From Actinomycetales bacterium (GTDB taxonomy: Bacteria; Actinomycetota; Actinomycetes; Actinomycetales; Dermatophilaceae), in NCBI GenBank assembly GCA_016715285.1, contig JADKAO010000007.1:1-64000 (forward strand): DNA of 64,000 nt, written 5' to 3'. A program made the translations under genes and the position numbers. Numbering within the stretch: position 1 is the first letter of the stretch; every line of letters begins with the position of its first letter. Shown here in pieces: positions 1-8,095 of this stretch. The notes beneath the pieces were generated by a model that had not been told where the DNA came from, searched no databases, and saw nothing but the letters and a program-made list of their open reading frames with translations.

Positions 1-849
1 GGCCTGGGTGGCGTTGTCGGCGATGAGCAAGAGGTAGATGTCCTCGAGGGTTGGGCGCGTGACCGTGAGCGACGGGATCTCGCCGCCTAGCCGGGTCGCG
101 AGGCGGGTCACCTCTGCGGTCGGCGAGGTGGTCCGGAGGGTATGCCGGGTGCCGGCTTCGTCCCATGACACGGTGGCTTCTTGCGCCAGCCGACCCCCGA
201 GGTCGGCTGGAGTGCCGAGTGCCACGATCTTTCCGGCCGCAATGACCCCGACCCGGTCGGCGAGGTGCTCGGCCTCATCGAGATAGTGCGTGGTGAGCAA
301 GATCGTCGTGCCCCCGTCGGCGAGCGAGGTGATGAGGTCCCAGAAGTCCCGGCGCGCCTGCGGGTCGAATCCGGTGGTCGGTTCGTCCAGGAAGAGCACT
401 TCGGGCCGACCGATAATCCCGAGTCCGACGTCGAGGCGTCGTCGCTGGCCCCCCGACAAGCCGCCCGCACGAGCATCTGCTTTGTCAGTCAAGCCCACGG
501 CGTCGAGGACCTCGTCAACGCCTCTGGGGTGGGCGTAAACCCGAGCTGTGCTGCGCAGGATCTCTCGTGGCGTGAGCAAATCCAGACCACCAGAGGACTG
601 CAGCACGATGCCAATCCGGTTGCGCCACAGCCCATCTGCCTTAGCAGGATCGACACCGAGCACCTCGACCGTGCCACTGTCGCGAGATCTGAACCCCTCC
701 AGGATCTCGATAGTGGTCGACTTGCCGGCGCCGTTCGGCCCCAGGAAGGCAAACACTTCTCCTTCGGCGATCTCGAGATCCAACCCATCGACCGCGTGGA
801 CCTTGCCATAGGACTTTTTCAGACCGCTGACGCGCACTGCACTGCTCAT
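1..849 (-). CDS. ABC transporter ATP-binding protein, drug/antibiotic exporter type (3' end outside window)
   Basis: The reading frame starts at ATG 849 and is still open at base 1, giving 283 codons. It has a Walker A GPNGAGKST near residue 40, the Q-loop, the signature LSGGQRRRLDVG, Walker B VLFLDEPTTGFDP, and the switch histidine in LLTTHYLDEAEHLADR. The C-terminal extension ending TRPTLEDIYLLL is typical of DrrA/CcmA-like exporters whose permease is a separate gene, expected just left of the window. It hydrolyses ATP at the inner face of the membrane to drive export; the substrate cannot be read from sequence. It follows pgm on the same strand but is separated from it by a perfect hairpin, so it is probably its own transcription unit. 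Confidence 0.93.
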   Translation of the reverse strand, partial: MSSAVRVSGLKKSYGKVHAVDGLDLEIAEGEVFAFLGPNGAGKSTTIEILEGFRSRDSGTVEVLGVDPAKADGLWRNRIGIVLQSSGGLDLLTPREILRSTARVYAHPRGVDEVLDAVGLTDKADARAGGLSGGQRRRLDVGLGIIGRPEVLFLDEPTTGFDPQARRDFWDLITSLADGGTTILLTTHYLDEAEHLADRVGVIAAGKIVALGTPADLGGRLAQEATVSWDEAGTRHTLRTTSPTAEVTRLATRLGGEIPSLTVTRPTLEDIYLLLIADNATQA

Positions 850-888
850 AACAACAGTGTGTGCCCTGGGGGGCGCCAGCGGCGACGA

Positions 889-919
889 CCGGTCGGTGGA
901 CGTGAGGTCCACCGACCGG
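889..919 (-). terminator. Perfect 13-bp hairpin between pgm and the ABC gene
   Basis: Arms 889-901 and 907-919 are exact reverse complements (CCGGTCGGTGGAC and its partner) around a 5-base loop, beginning 8 bases past the pgm stop. There is no U-tract, which is common for actinobacterial hairpin terminators. It should end the glycogen-module transcript. Confidence 0.7.
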
Positions 920-927
920 TGGACGAG

Positions 928-2592
928 TCAGCTGCCGAGCGCGGCGCTGACGACCTCGCGGGCCTCGGCCTGCACCTGCGCGAGGTGTTCGGCGCCACGG
1001 AAGGACTCGGCATAGATCTTGTAGACGTCTTCGGTGCCAGATGGCCGGGCTGCGAACCACGCTGACTCGGTGACCACCTTGAGCCCGCCGATCGCGGCGC
1101 CATTGCCTGGCGCCGCCGTCAGCTTGGCGGTAATCGCTTCTCCCGCAAGGGTGTCCGCCGTGACGTCGGCGGGGGAGAGGGCACCGAGCTTCGCCTTCTC
1201 TTCCCGGGTCGCCGCCGCGTCAATGCGTGCGTATGCCGGTGCGCCAAAGCGCGCGGTCAGTTCGCCGTAGTGCTCACTCGGGCTCTTGCCGGTCGTCGCG
1301 AGGATCTCCGAGGCGAGCAGGGCCAGCAGGATGCCGTCCTTGTCGGTCGACCACACCGAGCCGTCGAACCGCGCGAAGGACGCCCCCGCAGACTCCTCGC
1401 CGCCGAAGGGGCCGGATCCGTCGAGCAATCCAGGCACGAACCACTTGAAGCCGACCGGCACCTCGACCAGCCGCCGGCCGAGCGACTCGGCCACCCGGTC
1501 GATCATCGACGACGAGACGAGCGTCTTGCCGATGAAGCCATCCGCCCGCCAGCCCGGACGCGCGCCGCCGTAGAGGTAGTTGATCGCCACCGCGAGGTAG
1601 TGGTTGGGGTTCATGAGGCCACCGTCAGGAGTGACGATGCCGTGCCGGTCGGCGTCGGCGTCGTTGCCTGTCGAGATCTGGTAGGCGTCCTTGTTGGCGA
1701 TGAGTGAGGCCATCGCTGACGGCGACGAGCAGTCCATCCGGATCTTGCCGTCCCAGTCGAGGGTCATGAAGCGCCAGGTCGGGTCGACGAGAGGGTTGAC
1801 GACGGTGAGGTCGATGCCGAGACGCTCAGCCATGACCGCCCAGAAGCCCACCGACGCGCCGCCGAGTGGGTCCGCGCCGATCCGGATCCCGGCCGCCTTG
1901 ATTGCGGCGATGTCGACCACGTGCGGCAGATCTTCGACATAGGTGCCGACGAAGTCATAGCCCGAAGCGGCGGCGCGCGCCCGCGCAAAGGCTACCCGCT
2001 TGACACCCTCGAGCCCAGCCCGGATATACGCATTGGCAGCTGCCGCAATGACTTTGGTGGCATCGGTGTCGGCCGGCCCACCATGCGGCGGGTTGTACTT
2101 GAAGCCACCGTCATAGGGCGGGTTGTGCGATGGCGTGACGACGATGCCATCGGCCAAGCCTGCGCCAGCGGGCAGGTCTTCGACGCCCCCGATCTTGCCG
2201 CGATTGGCGCGCAGGATCGCATGCGAGATCGCCGGCGTCGGGGTGTAGCCGTCGCCGTCGTCGACGAGCACGGTGACGTCGTTGGCCGCCAGCACCTCCA
2301 GTGCCGAGGCCCACGCCGGCTCGGAGAGCCCGTGGGTGTCACGGCCCAAGAACAACGGCCCGTCGAAACCCTGCGACCGTCGGTAGTCCACGATCGCCTG
2401 CGTCGTGGCGAGGATGTGCGCCTCGTTGAACGCCGTCTTGAGGCTCGACCCGCGGTGACCGGAGGTGCCAAAGGCGACCTGTTGGTCGACATTGTCCGGG
2501 TCGGGCTCCCGGGTGTAGTACGCCGTCACCAGGTGGGCGACGTCGATGAGGTCACTCGGGAGAGCGACGGTGCCAGCGCGGTCGTGGGTCAT
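928..2592 (-). CDS. pgm: Phosphoglucomutase (alpha-D-glucose phosphate-specific)
   Basis: Interconverts glucose 1-phosphate and glucose 6-phosphate, linking glycolysis to glycogen and trehalose metabolism in the cytosol. 554 residues, the normal length for the bacterial Pgm type. It has the N-terminal substrate signature FGTSGHRGSS, the active-site phosphoserine loop VVTPSHNPPYDGG with serine near residue 155, the Mg-binding GNDADADRHG, and the C-terminal phosphate-binding ARPSGTEDVYKIYAE. I chose ATG 2592 because GAGGA lies 5-10 bases upstream and family members begin near HxRAGT; an in-frame ATG at 2616 would add eight residues. It is the last gene of the glgX-glgE-treS-glgB run, 54 bases after glgB, which fits a role in feeding or draining glucan. 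Confidence 0.96.
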   Translation of the reverse strand: MTHDRAGTVALPSDLIDVAHLVTAYYTREPDPDNVDQQVAFGTSGHRGSSLKTAFNEAHILATTQAIVDYRRSQGFDGPLFLGRDTHGLSEPAWASALEVLAANDVTVLVDDGDGYTPTPAISHAILRANRGKIGGVEDLPAGAGLADGIVVTPSHNPPYDGGFKYNPPHGGPADTDATKVIAAAANAYIRAGLEGVKRVAFARARAAASGYDFVGTYVEDLPHVVDIAAIKAAGIRIGADPLGGASVGFWAVMAERLGIDLTVVNPLVDPTWRFMTLDWDGKIRMDCSSPSAMASLIANKDAYQISTGNDADADRHGIVTPDGGLMNPNHYLAVAINYLYGGARPGWRADGFIGKTLVSSSMIDRVAESLGRRLVEVPVGFKWFVPGLLDGSGPFGGEESAGASFARFDGSVWSTDKDGILLALLASEILATTGKSPSEHYGELTARFGAPAYARIDAAATREEKAKLGALSPADVTADTLAGEAITAKLTAAPGNGAAIGGLKVVTESAWFAARPSGTEDVYKIYAESFRGAEHLAQVQAEAREVVSAALGS

Positions 2593-2646
2593 GAGGTCCT
2601 CAGCTTCCGAAGTCACATGGGTCTTACCGAGTCTGCAGAACTGCTC

Positions 2647-5600
2647 TTAGTCTTCCGGGATCAGCCAGATGGCCGATAGCCGCGCGATGGTGACATTGAC
2701 GGCATACGGCTGTCCGTCCCATCCATGCGGGTCGGCGTCGAGCACCAAGCCGCCTGAACTGGGAGCGTCGGGGTGGAACCCCGCCGTGTCGAGGACGACC
2801 CGCCAGCGACCGCCGCGGGGGAGACCGATGCGGTAGTGCTCGTGGGTCTGCCCGCTGAAGTTGACCGCCGCCACGAGCAGGGGTGCGTCGACTGCGGGGT
2901 CGCCTTGGCCGAGGCGGACGTAAGAGAACGTATTGCGGCCGGCATCATCGGCGTTGAGCCACCGGAATCCAGCGGGCTCGTGGTCCAGCTCCCACATCGC
3001 GGGATTGGCCCGGTAGATCGCGTTCATCTCTTTGACCTGGGCGTGGATCCGGTAGTGGATCGGCTGCTCCAACAGCCACCAGTCCAGGCTGCGGCCGTCG
3101 CTCCACTCCGACTCCTGGCCGAACTCGCAGCCCATAAAGAGCAACTGCTTGCCGGGGTGGCTCCACATGTAGGAAATGAAGGCCCGCAGGGTCGCGATGC
3201 GATCCTCGCGCGAGCCGCGGGACTTGCGCATCAGCGAGCCCTTGCCGTGGACGACCTCGTCGTGGCTGATCGGCAGGATGAAGTTCTCGCTGTAGGCATA
3301 CATGAGCGCGAAGGTGATCTTGTTGTGCTCGTACTGGCGGTACATCGGGTCGGTGTTGAGGTACCGCAGGGCGTCGTTCATCCAGCCCATGTTCCACTTG
3401 AAGCCGAAGCCCAGCCCGCCATCCGTGGTCGGCTTGGACACGCCGGCCCAGGAGGTGGATTCCTCGGCGATCATCACAACGCCAGGGGTGCGCTTGTATG
3501 CCGTCGCGTTGGCTTCCTGGAGTAGCTGCACCGCGTCGAGGTTCTCGCGCCCGCCGTGGATATTGGGGATCCATTGGCCCGGCTGCCGGGAGTAGTCGAG
3601 GTAGAGCATCGAGGCCACGCCGTCGACCCGCAGTCCGTCGACGTGGAACTCCTCCAGCCAATACGTCGCATTGGCCACGAGGAAGTTGCGCACCTCGTTG
3701 CGACCGAAGTCGAAAACGTAGGAGCCCCACTCGTTGTGCCAGCCCTTGCGGGGGTCCGGGTGCTCGTAGAGCGCCTGGCCGTCAAAGCGCGCCAGCGCCC
3801 ACTCGTCGGTGGCGAAGTGGCCGGGCACCCAGTCGAGGATGACCCCAATTCCGTTGCGGTGCAGGATGTCCACGAGGTATTTGAAGTCATCAGGAGTGCC
3901 CCAGCGGGACGACACCGAGTAGTACCCCGTGACGTGATAACCCCACGATGGGACATAGGGGTGCTCCATCACGGGGAGGAACTCCACGTGCGTGAAGCCG
4001 AGGTCGCGGACGTAATGCACGAGGTGTTCGGCGAGATCGCGGTAGTTCTGACCTTGGCGCCACGAGCCCACGTGGACTTCGTAGATGCTCATCGGGCCGT
4101 GGTGTGCGTTGCGCTTGGCGCGCTCCGCAAGCCACTCGTGGTCGCCCCACTCGTAGTGCGACCGGTGGACGATCGACGCCTGTTTGGGGGCGACCTCGGA
4201 GAACCGCGCCATCGGGTCGGCCTTGAGACGCACGACCGTGTCTTGGCCGCGGATGGCGAACTGATAGTTCATGCCCTCGGAGGCGCCGGGGATGAACAGC
4301 TCCCAGACGCCTGACTCGCCGAGCAGGCGCATCGGGTGGCTGATCCGGTCCCACCCGTTGAAGTCACCGACGACGTGGACCGCAGTGGCGTTCGGCGCCC
4401 ACACTGCGAAGGACACCCCCCACACATCACCGAGCGGGCCGCCGTACTGACGAACGTGTGACCCCAAGACCTCCCAGAGTTGCTCGTGTCGACCTTCGTT
4501 GATGAGGAATCGGTCCATCTCACCGAGGGTCGGCGCGAAGCGATAGGGGTCGTCTTGCTCGTGCTCGACACCATCGCCGTAGTCGACGAGCAGCCGGTAA
4601 TCCTGGCTCTCGTTGACGACATCGGTCGTCCCAGACCAGATGCCGCCCCGCACGTGGGGGAGGTCGAGGATGGTGCCGTCCTGCAGGCGCGCACGGACAC
4701 TGCGGGCGAGAGGCCGGTATGCCGTGACGGTGAGCCCGACCGGGCCGAGGTGGTGGCCGAGCAGGTCGTGGGGTTGGGAATGACGGGCCTCGAGGAACGC
4801 GCTGATCGCGCTTTCGTCGGCCACCATTGCCTGGGTCTGGACGGGCTCCATGACACTCCTGGGGTTGGGCACTTCGGGCACTTCGGGTGCTGCGGGAGTT
4901 GCGAGAGTTGCGGAGAACACAGTGGCCGGTTCGGGTGAGGACACGGTGGCCACCAACCGCTCGACCGCTGCATGGGGGATCGGCAGCCACGCCGGCCGGT
5001 TGCGGGCTTCATAGACGACTTCGTAGAGGGCCTTGTCGAGCTCGAGAGCCTGGGTCACCGGGATATCCGTGGCTCCCGTGCCAGCGATCGCGTGATAGCC
5101 CTCGAGGAAGGCGCGCTGGCAGGCTCGGGCCCACTCGTCTCGCCGCGCCCCAGGAAGCTCGGCTGTCACCGTGCCGGCGACATAGTCAAAGGACCGCAGC
5201 ATCCCCGCGACATCGCGCAGGGCCAAGTCTGGTGCGGTGCGCTCGGTCAACGGCCGCAGCGGCTCGCCCTCGAAGTCGATGACCAGCACATGACTTGGGT
5301 CCACATAGAGCACCTGACCGAGGTGGAAGTCCCCATGCACCCGCTGCAAGTCCGGCCAGTCAAGGGCGCTCAGCCGGCTCATCGCCGCTTCGACTGCAGC
5401 GGCGTGGACCGCGAGCGCAGGAACCTCGGCGACGGCAGCAACAAACCGGGACCGCACCGAACGCATGACGACCCGTTTGGCATCGCCCGTGGCCGGTGTG
5501 GTGCCGAACCGCGCAGCCAACGAGCGGTGAATCCGCGCCGTGGTCTCGCCCAACACGCGAGCGGTGACCGAGAAGTCGCGGTCGGCGCGGCATACCTCGA

Positions 5601-6363
5601 TGGCGACGCGCCACGCATCGCGCACGCCGGGCACGAACACTTGCGCGGCGGCGAGGTGACCTTCGACGCGATCCCCGGTGCCGCTCGGCCATGACCCGCG
5701 CAACGACCCGACAGGGTCGGGGACGAGGCCAGGATCGGCCTCGGCGAGTGCGGCTTGCACTGTGACGTCGGGGTTGTCGCCGGGAGCCACGACGCGGAAC
5801 ACCTTGACGATGACATCGCGCGGCACGAGCCCAGTCGGGTCGTCCACCGAGAGGATGATCGAGGTGTTGGACTGCTCGCCGGTGAGGACGTGCGCAGAGC
5901 GCAGCACCGGCGCGGCGTCGGGGTGGGTGCCGTCCCCGCGCACCGTCACGCTCACGACCCCGTCGGAGCGGGCAGCTTCGGTGTCGCCGGCGACGATCGT
6001 GCGCAGAAGCTCGGACGCGTATGCCGGGTCGTGCGTTGCGTCGTAGACCCACCGGGGGCCGAGCACGCTGTGGTCCATCGTGCCCACAAGAGCGCGATCG
6101 GCTCCGGCAAGGGGGGCGCCGCGATAGGTGAGCGGGACTTGATAGATGACCGAGTCGCTGCTCGCGGCGTCGCCGTCGCGGACCAGGAGGGTCTCGATGC
6201 CGACCTGGCCATCGGGGTCGACGAACCGAAAGCTCCCCACGGTGGTCAGCGCAGGAGTGGTGCCTTTGGCGGCATACCAGCGTTGCGCGCCGATCCACCG
6301 CTGGACCAACTCGACCTTGCCGGGACGCAAGGTCGCGTGGTGAATGTCGGCAACTCGACTCAC
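2647..6363 (-). CDS. glgB: Maltokinase-glycogen branching enzyme fusion (Pep2-GlgB)
   Basis: One 1238-residue frame joins two enzymes usually encoded separately. Residues 1 to about 460 are a maltokinase: N-terminal cap starting near IGAQRWYAAKG, then a kinase-like fold with catalytic loop VHGDFHLGQVL near 341-351 and metal loop VIDFEGEP near 360. It phosphorylates maltose from TreS to maltose 1-phosphate for GlgE. A Pro/Ala-rich linker follows. From residue 505 on is a 734-residue GH13 branching enzyme with a CBM48-like N domain, nucleophile in GLRVDGVASML (Asp about 914), acid/base Glu in MIAEEST, and HDEVVHGKGSL; it makes alpha-1,6 branches. The GTG start overlaps the treS stop by four bases (GTGA). 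An ATG at 4851 with AGGAG just upstream could start a stand-alone GlgB. Confidence 0.95.
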   Translation of the reverse strand: MSRVADIHHATLRPGKVELVQRWIGAQRWYAAKGTTPALTTVGSFRFVDPDGQVGIETLLVRDGDAASSDSVIYQVPLTYRGAPLAGADRALVGTMDHSVLGPRWVYDATHDPAYASELLRTIVAGDTEAARSDGVVSVTVRGDGTHPDAAPVLRSAHVLTGEQSNTSIILSVDDPTGLVPRDVIVKVFRVVAPGDNPDVTVQAALAEADPGLVPDPVGSLRGSWPSGTGDRVEGHLAAAQVFVPGVRDAWRVAIEVCRADRDFSVTARVLGETTARIHRSLAARFGTTPATGDAKRVVMRSVRSRFVAAVAEVPALAVHAAAVEAAMSRLSALDWPDLQRVHGDFHLGQVLYVDPSHVLVIDFEGEPLRPLTERTAPDLALRDVAGMLRSFDYVAGTVTAELPGARRDEWARACQRAFLEGYHAIAGTGATDIPVTQALELDKALYEVVYEARNRPAWLPIPHAAVERLVATVSSPEPATVFSATLATPAAPEVPEVPNPRSVMEPVQTQAMVADESAISAFLEARHSQPHDLLGHHLGPVGLTVTAYRPLARSVRARLQDGTILDLPHVRGGIWSGTTDVVNESQDYRLLVDYGDGVEHEQDDPYRFAPTLGEMDRFLINEGRHEQLWEVLGSHVRQYGGPLGDVWGVSFAVWAPNATAVHVVGDFNGWDRISHPMRLLGESGVWELFIPGASEGMNYQFAIRGQDTVVRLKADPMARFSEVAPKQASIVHRSHYEWGDHEWLAERAKRNAHHGPMSIYEVHVGSWRQGQNYRDLAEHLVHYVRDLGFTHVEFLPVMEHPYVPSWGYHVTGYYSVSSRWGTPDDFKYLVDILHRNGIGVILDWVPGHFATDEWALARFDGQALYEHPDPRKGWHNEWGSYVFDFGRNEVRNFLVANATYWLEEFHVDGLRVDGVASMLYLDYSRQPGQWIPNIHGGRENLDAVQLLQEANATAYKRTPGVVMIAEESTSWAGVSKPTTDGGLGFGFKWNMGWMNDALRYLNTDPMYRQYEHNKITFALMYAYSENFILPISHDEVVHGKGSLMRKSRGSREDRIATLRAFISYMWSHPGKQLLFMGCEFGQESEWSDGRSLDWWLLEQPIHYRIHAQVKEMNAIYRANPAMWELDHEPAGFRWLNADDAGRNTFSYVRLGQGDPAVDAPLLVAAVNFSGQTHEHYRIGLPRGGRWRVVLDTAGFHPDAPSSGGLVLDADPHGWDGQPYAVNVTIARLSAIWLIPED

Positions 6364-8066
6364 GAGGAGCCTTCGCGCAGGTCGAGCCAGTAATAGCCCC
6401 GGGGCGCAAAAGTCATCGTGAGGGAGCCGTCGTCGCCCACCGTGCCGAGCACTTGGCCGCCGCGGAGGTCGACGACGTCGCGACCGGCATACTCCCCTGG
6501 GAGGGTGATCGTCGCGCCCTGTGCCGTCGCGGCGAGGTTGGCGAGGGAGAGCACCGCTGCGGATCCCTTGGTGACCTCGTCGCTCGTGCGGGTGAAGGCG
6601 AGGATGGCCGGGTTGCTTGCCGACATCGGGGTGAAGTCGCCGACCCCAAAGACCGGGTGCGCCTTGCGAGTGGCGAGGATGTCGCGGATCCAGTGTAAAA
6701 ACGTTGCGGGGCTAGCGAGTTGGGCCTCGACGTTGACCGCTTGATAGCCAAAGGCCACCGACGAGACCACTGGGAGATAGAGGCGCCCGGGGTCAGCCGT
6801 TGAGAAGCCAGCGTTGCGGTCCGAAGTCCACTGCATCGGCGTGCGTGAGGCGTCCCGGTCGGGGAGCCAAATGTTGTCACCCATGCCGATCTCGTCGCCG
6901 TAGTAAAGGCACGGCGACCCGGGCAGTGACAGGACCATCGCGTTGATGAGTTCGAGTTGGGCGCGATCGCCGTCGAGCAGGGGCGCGAGCCGGCGGCGGA
7001 TGCCGACATTGGCGCGCATCCGGGGGTCGGGGGCGTACCACGCGTACATCGCGGCCCGCTCCTCGTCGGTCACCATCTCGAGGGTGAGCTCGTCGTGATT
7101 GCGCAAGAACGTGCCCCACTGGGCGCCCGCGGGGATCGCCGGAGTGTCGGCGAGGACGTCAAGGATCGGGGACGCGGTCTCGGACCGCAGCGAGTAGTAG
7201 ATCCGCGGCATGACCGGGAAGTGGAAGCACATCTGGCACTCGGGGGCCTCAGGCGTCCCGAAGTAGTCGACGACCTCCGCGGGGAGCTGGTTGGCCTCCG
7301 CGAGCAGGATGCGCCCCGGGTATTCGGCGTCGACCATAGCCCGCAGCTCGGCGAGGAACTCGTGGGTTTTGGGGTGGTTCTCGCCGCTGTGGCCCTCCTC
7401 CTCGAACAGATAGGGGACCGCGTCAAGACGGAACCCGTCGATGCCCATATCCATCCAGAACCGGACGACGTCAAACATTTCGGCGCGCACGGCCGGGTTC
7501 TCGAAGTTGAGATCGGGCTGGTGGGAAAAGAACCGATGCCAGAAGTACTGCTTGCGGACCGGGTCGAAGCTCCAGTTCGAGTCTTCGGTGTCGACAAAGA
7601 TGATCCGCGTGCCGGCGTACTTCGTGTCGGTGTCGGACCACACGTAGTAGTCGCCATAGGGGCCAGTGGGCTCGCTGCGGCTGGCCTGGAACCACGGGTG
7701 TGCATCGCTGGTGTGGTTCATGACGAAGTCGGTGATGACCCGTATGCCGCGCGCGTGCGCCTCACTGAGCAGGTCGCGGAAGTCGGCAACGGAGCCAAAC
7801 TCCGGCAGTACCGAGCGATAGTCGGCGATGTCATAACCGCCGTCACGCAGCGGAGACGCATAGAACGGCGGCACCCAGATGCAGTCGACTCCGAGCCACT
7901 GGAGATAGTCGAGCTTGCCGATCAACCCCCTGAAGTCACCCGACCCCGACGCGGTCGAATCGGCGAAGGCCCGCACCAAGACCTCGTAAAAGACCGCGGT
8001 GCGATACCACTGTGGGTCGACCGTGATCCCTGGACGTCCAGGTCCGACGGTGGCGGAGAAGCTCAT
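6360..8066 (-). CDS. treS: Trehalose synthase (maltose alpha-D-glucosyltransferase)
   Basis: Isomerises trehalose and maltose, so trehalose can enter the GlgE route. 568 residues, GH13 family. The TIM barrel shows DCIWVPPFYASPLRDGGYD, FVMNHTSDAHPWF, nucleophile in GIDGFRLDAVPY (Asp about 215), acid/base Glu in ILLAEANQ, and FLRNHDELTLE. The distinctive QPDLNFENPAV insert is typical of TreS. In some actinobacteria TreS is fused to the maltokinase; here the maltokinase is fused to GlgB instead and is translationally coupled downstream. It starts 29 bases after glgE ends, so all three are likely one transcript. Confidence 0.96.
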   Translation of the reverse strand: MSFSATVGPGRPGITVDPQWYRTAVFYEVLVRAFADSTASGSGDFRGLIGKLDYLQWLGVDCIWVPPFYASPLRDGGYDIADYRSVLPEFGSVADFRDLLSEAHARGIRVITDFVMNHTSDAHPWFQASRSEPTGPYGDYYVWSDTDTKYAGTRIIFVDTEDSNWSFDPVRKQYFWHRFFSHQPDLNFENPAVRAEMFDVVRFWMDMGIDGFRLDAVPYLFEEEGHSGENHPKTHEFLAELRAMVDAEYPGRILLAEANQLPAEVVDYFGTPEAPECQMCFHFPVMPRIYYSLRSETASPILDVLADTPAIPAGAQWGTFLRNHDELTLEMVTDEERAAMYAWYAPDPRMRANVGIRRRLAPLLDGDRAQLELINAMVLSLPGSPCLYYGDEIGMGDNIWLPDRDASRTPMQWTSDRNAGFSTADPGRLYLPVVSSVAFGYQAVNVEAQLASPATFLHWIRDILATRKAHPVFGVGDFTPMSASNPAILAFTRTSDEVTKGSAAVLSLANLAATAQGATITLPGEYAGRDVVDLRGGQVLGTVGDDGSLTMTFAPRGYYWLDLREGSS

Positions 8067-8095
8067 TCATCCCTCTCGAGGAGCAGGTGGGTCGA

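Noticed and set aside
181..1065. 294-codon plus-strand frame opposite the ABC gene
   Set aside because: The minus-strand frame has all ABC motifs and fills this interval; the plus frame has none.
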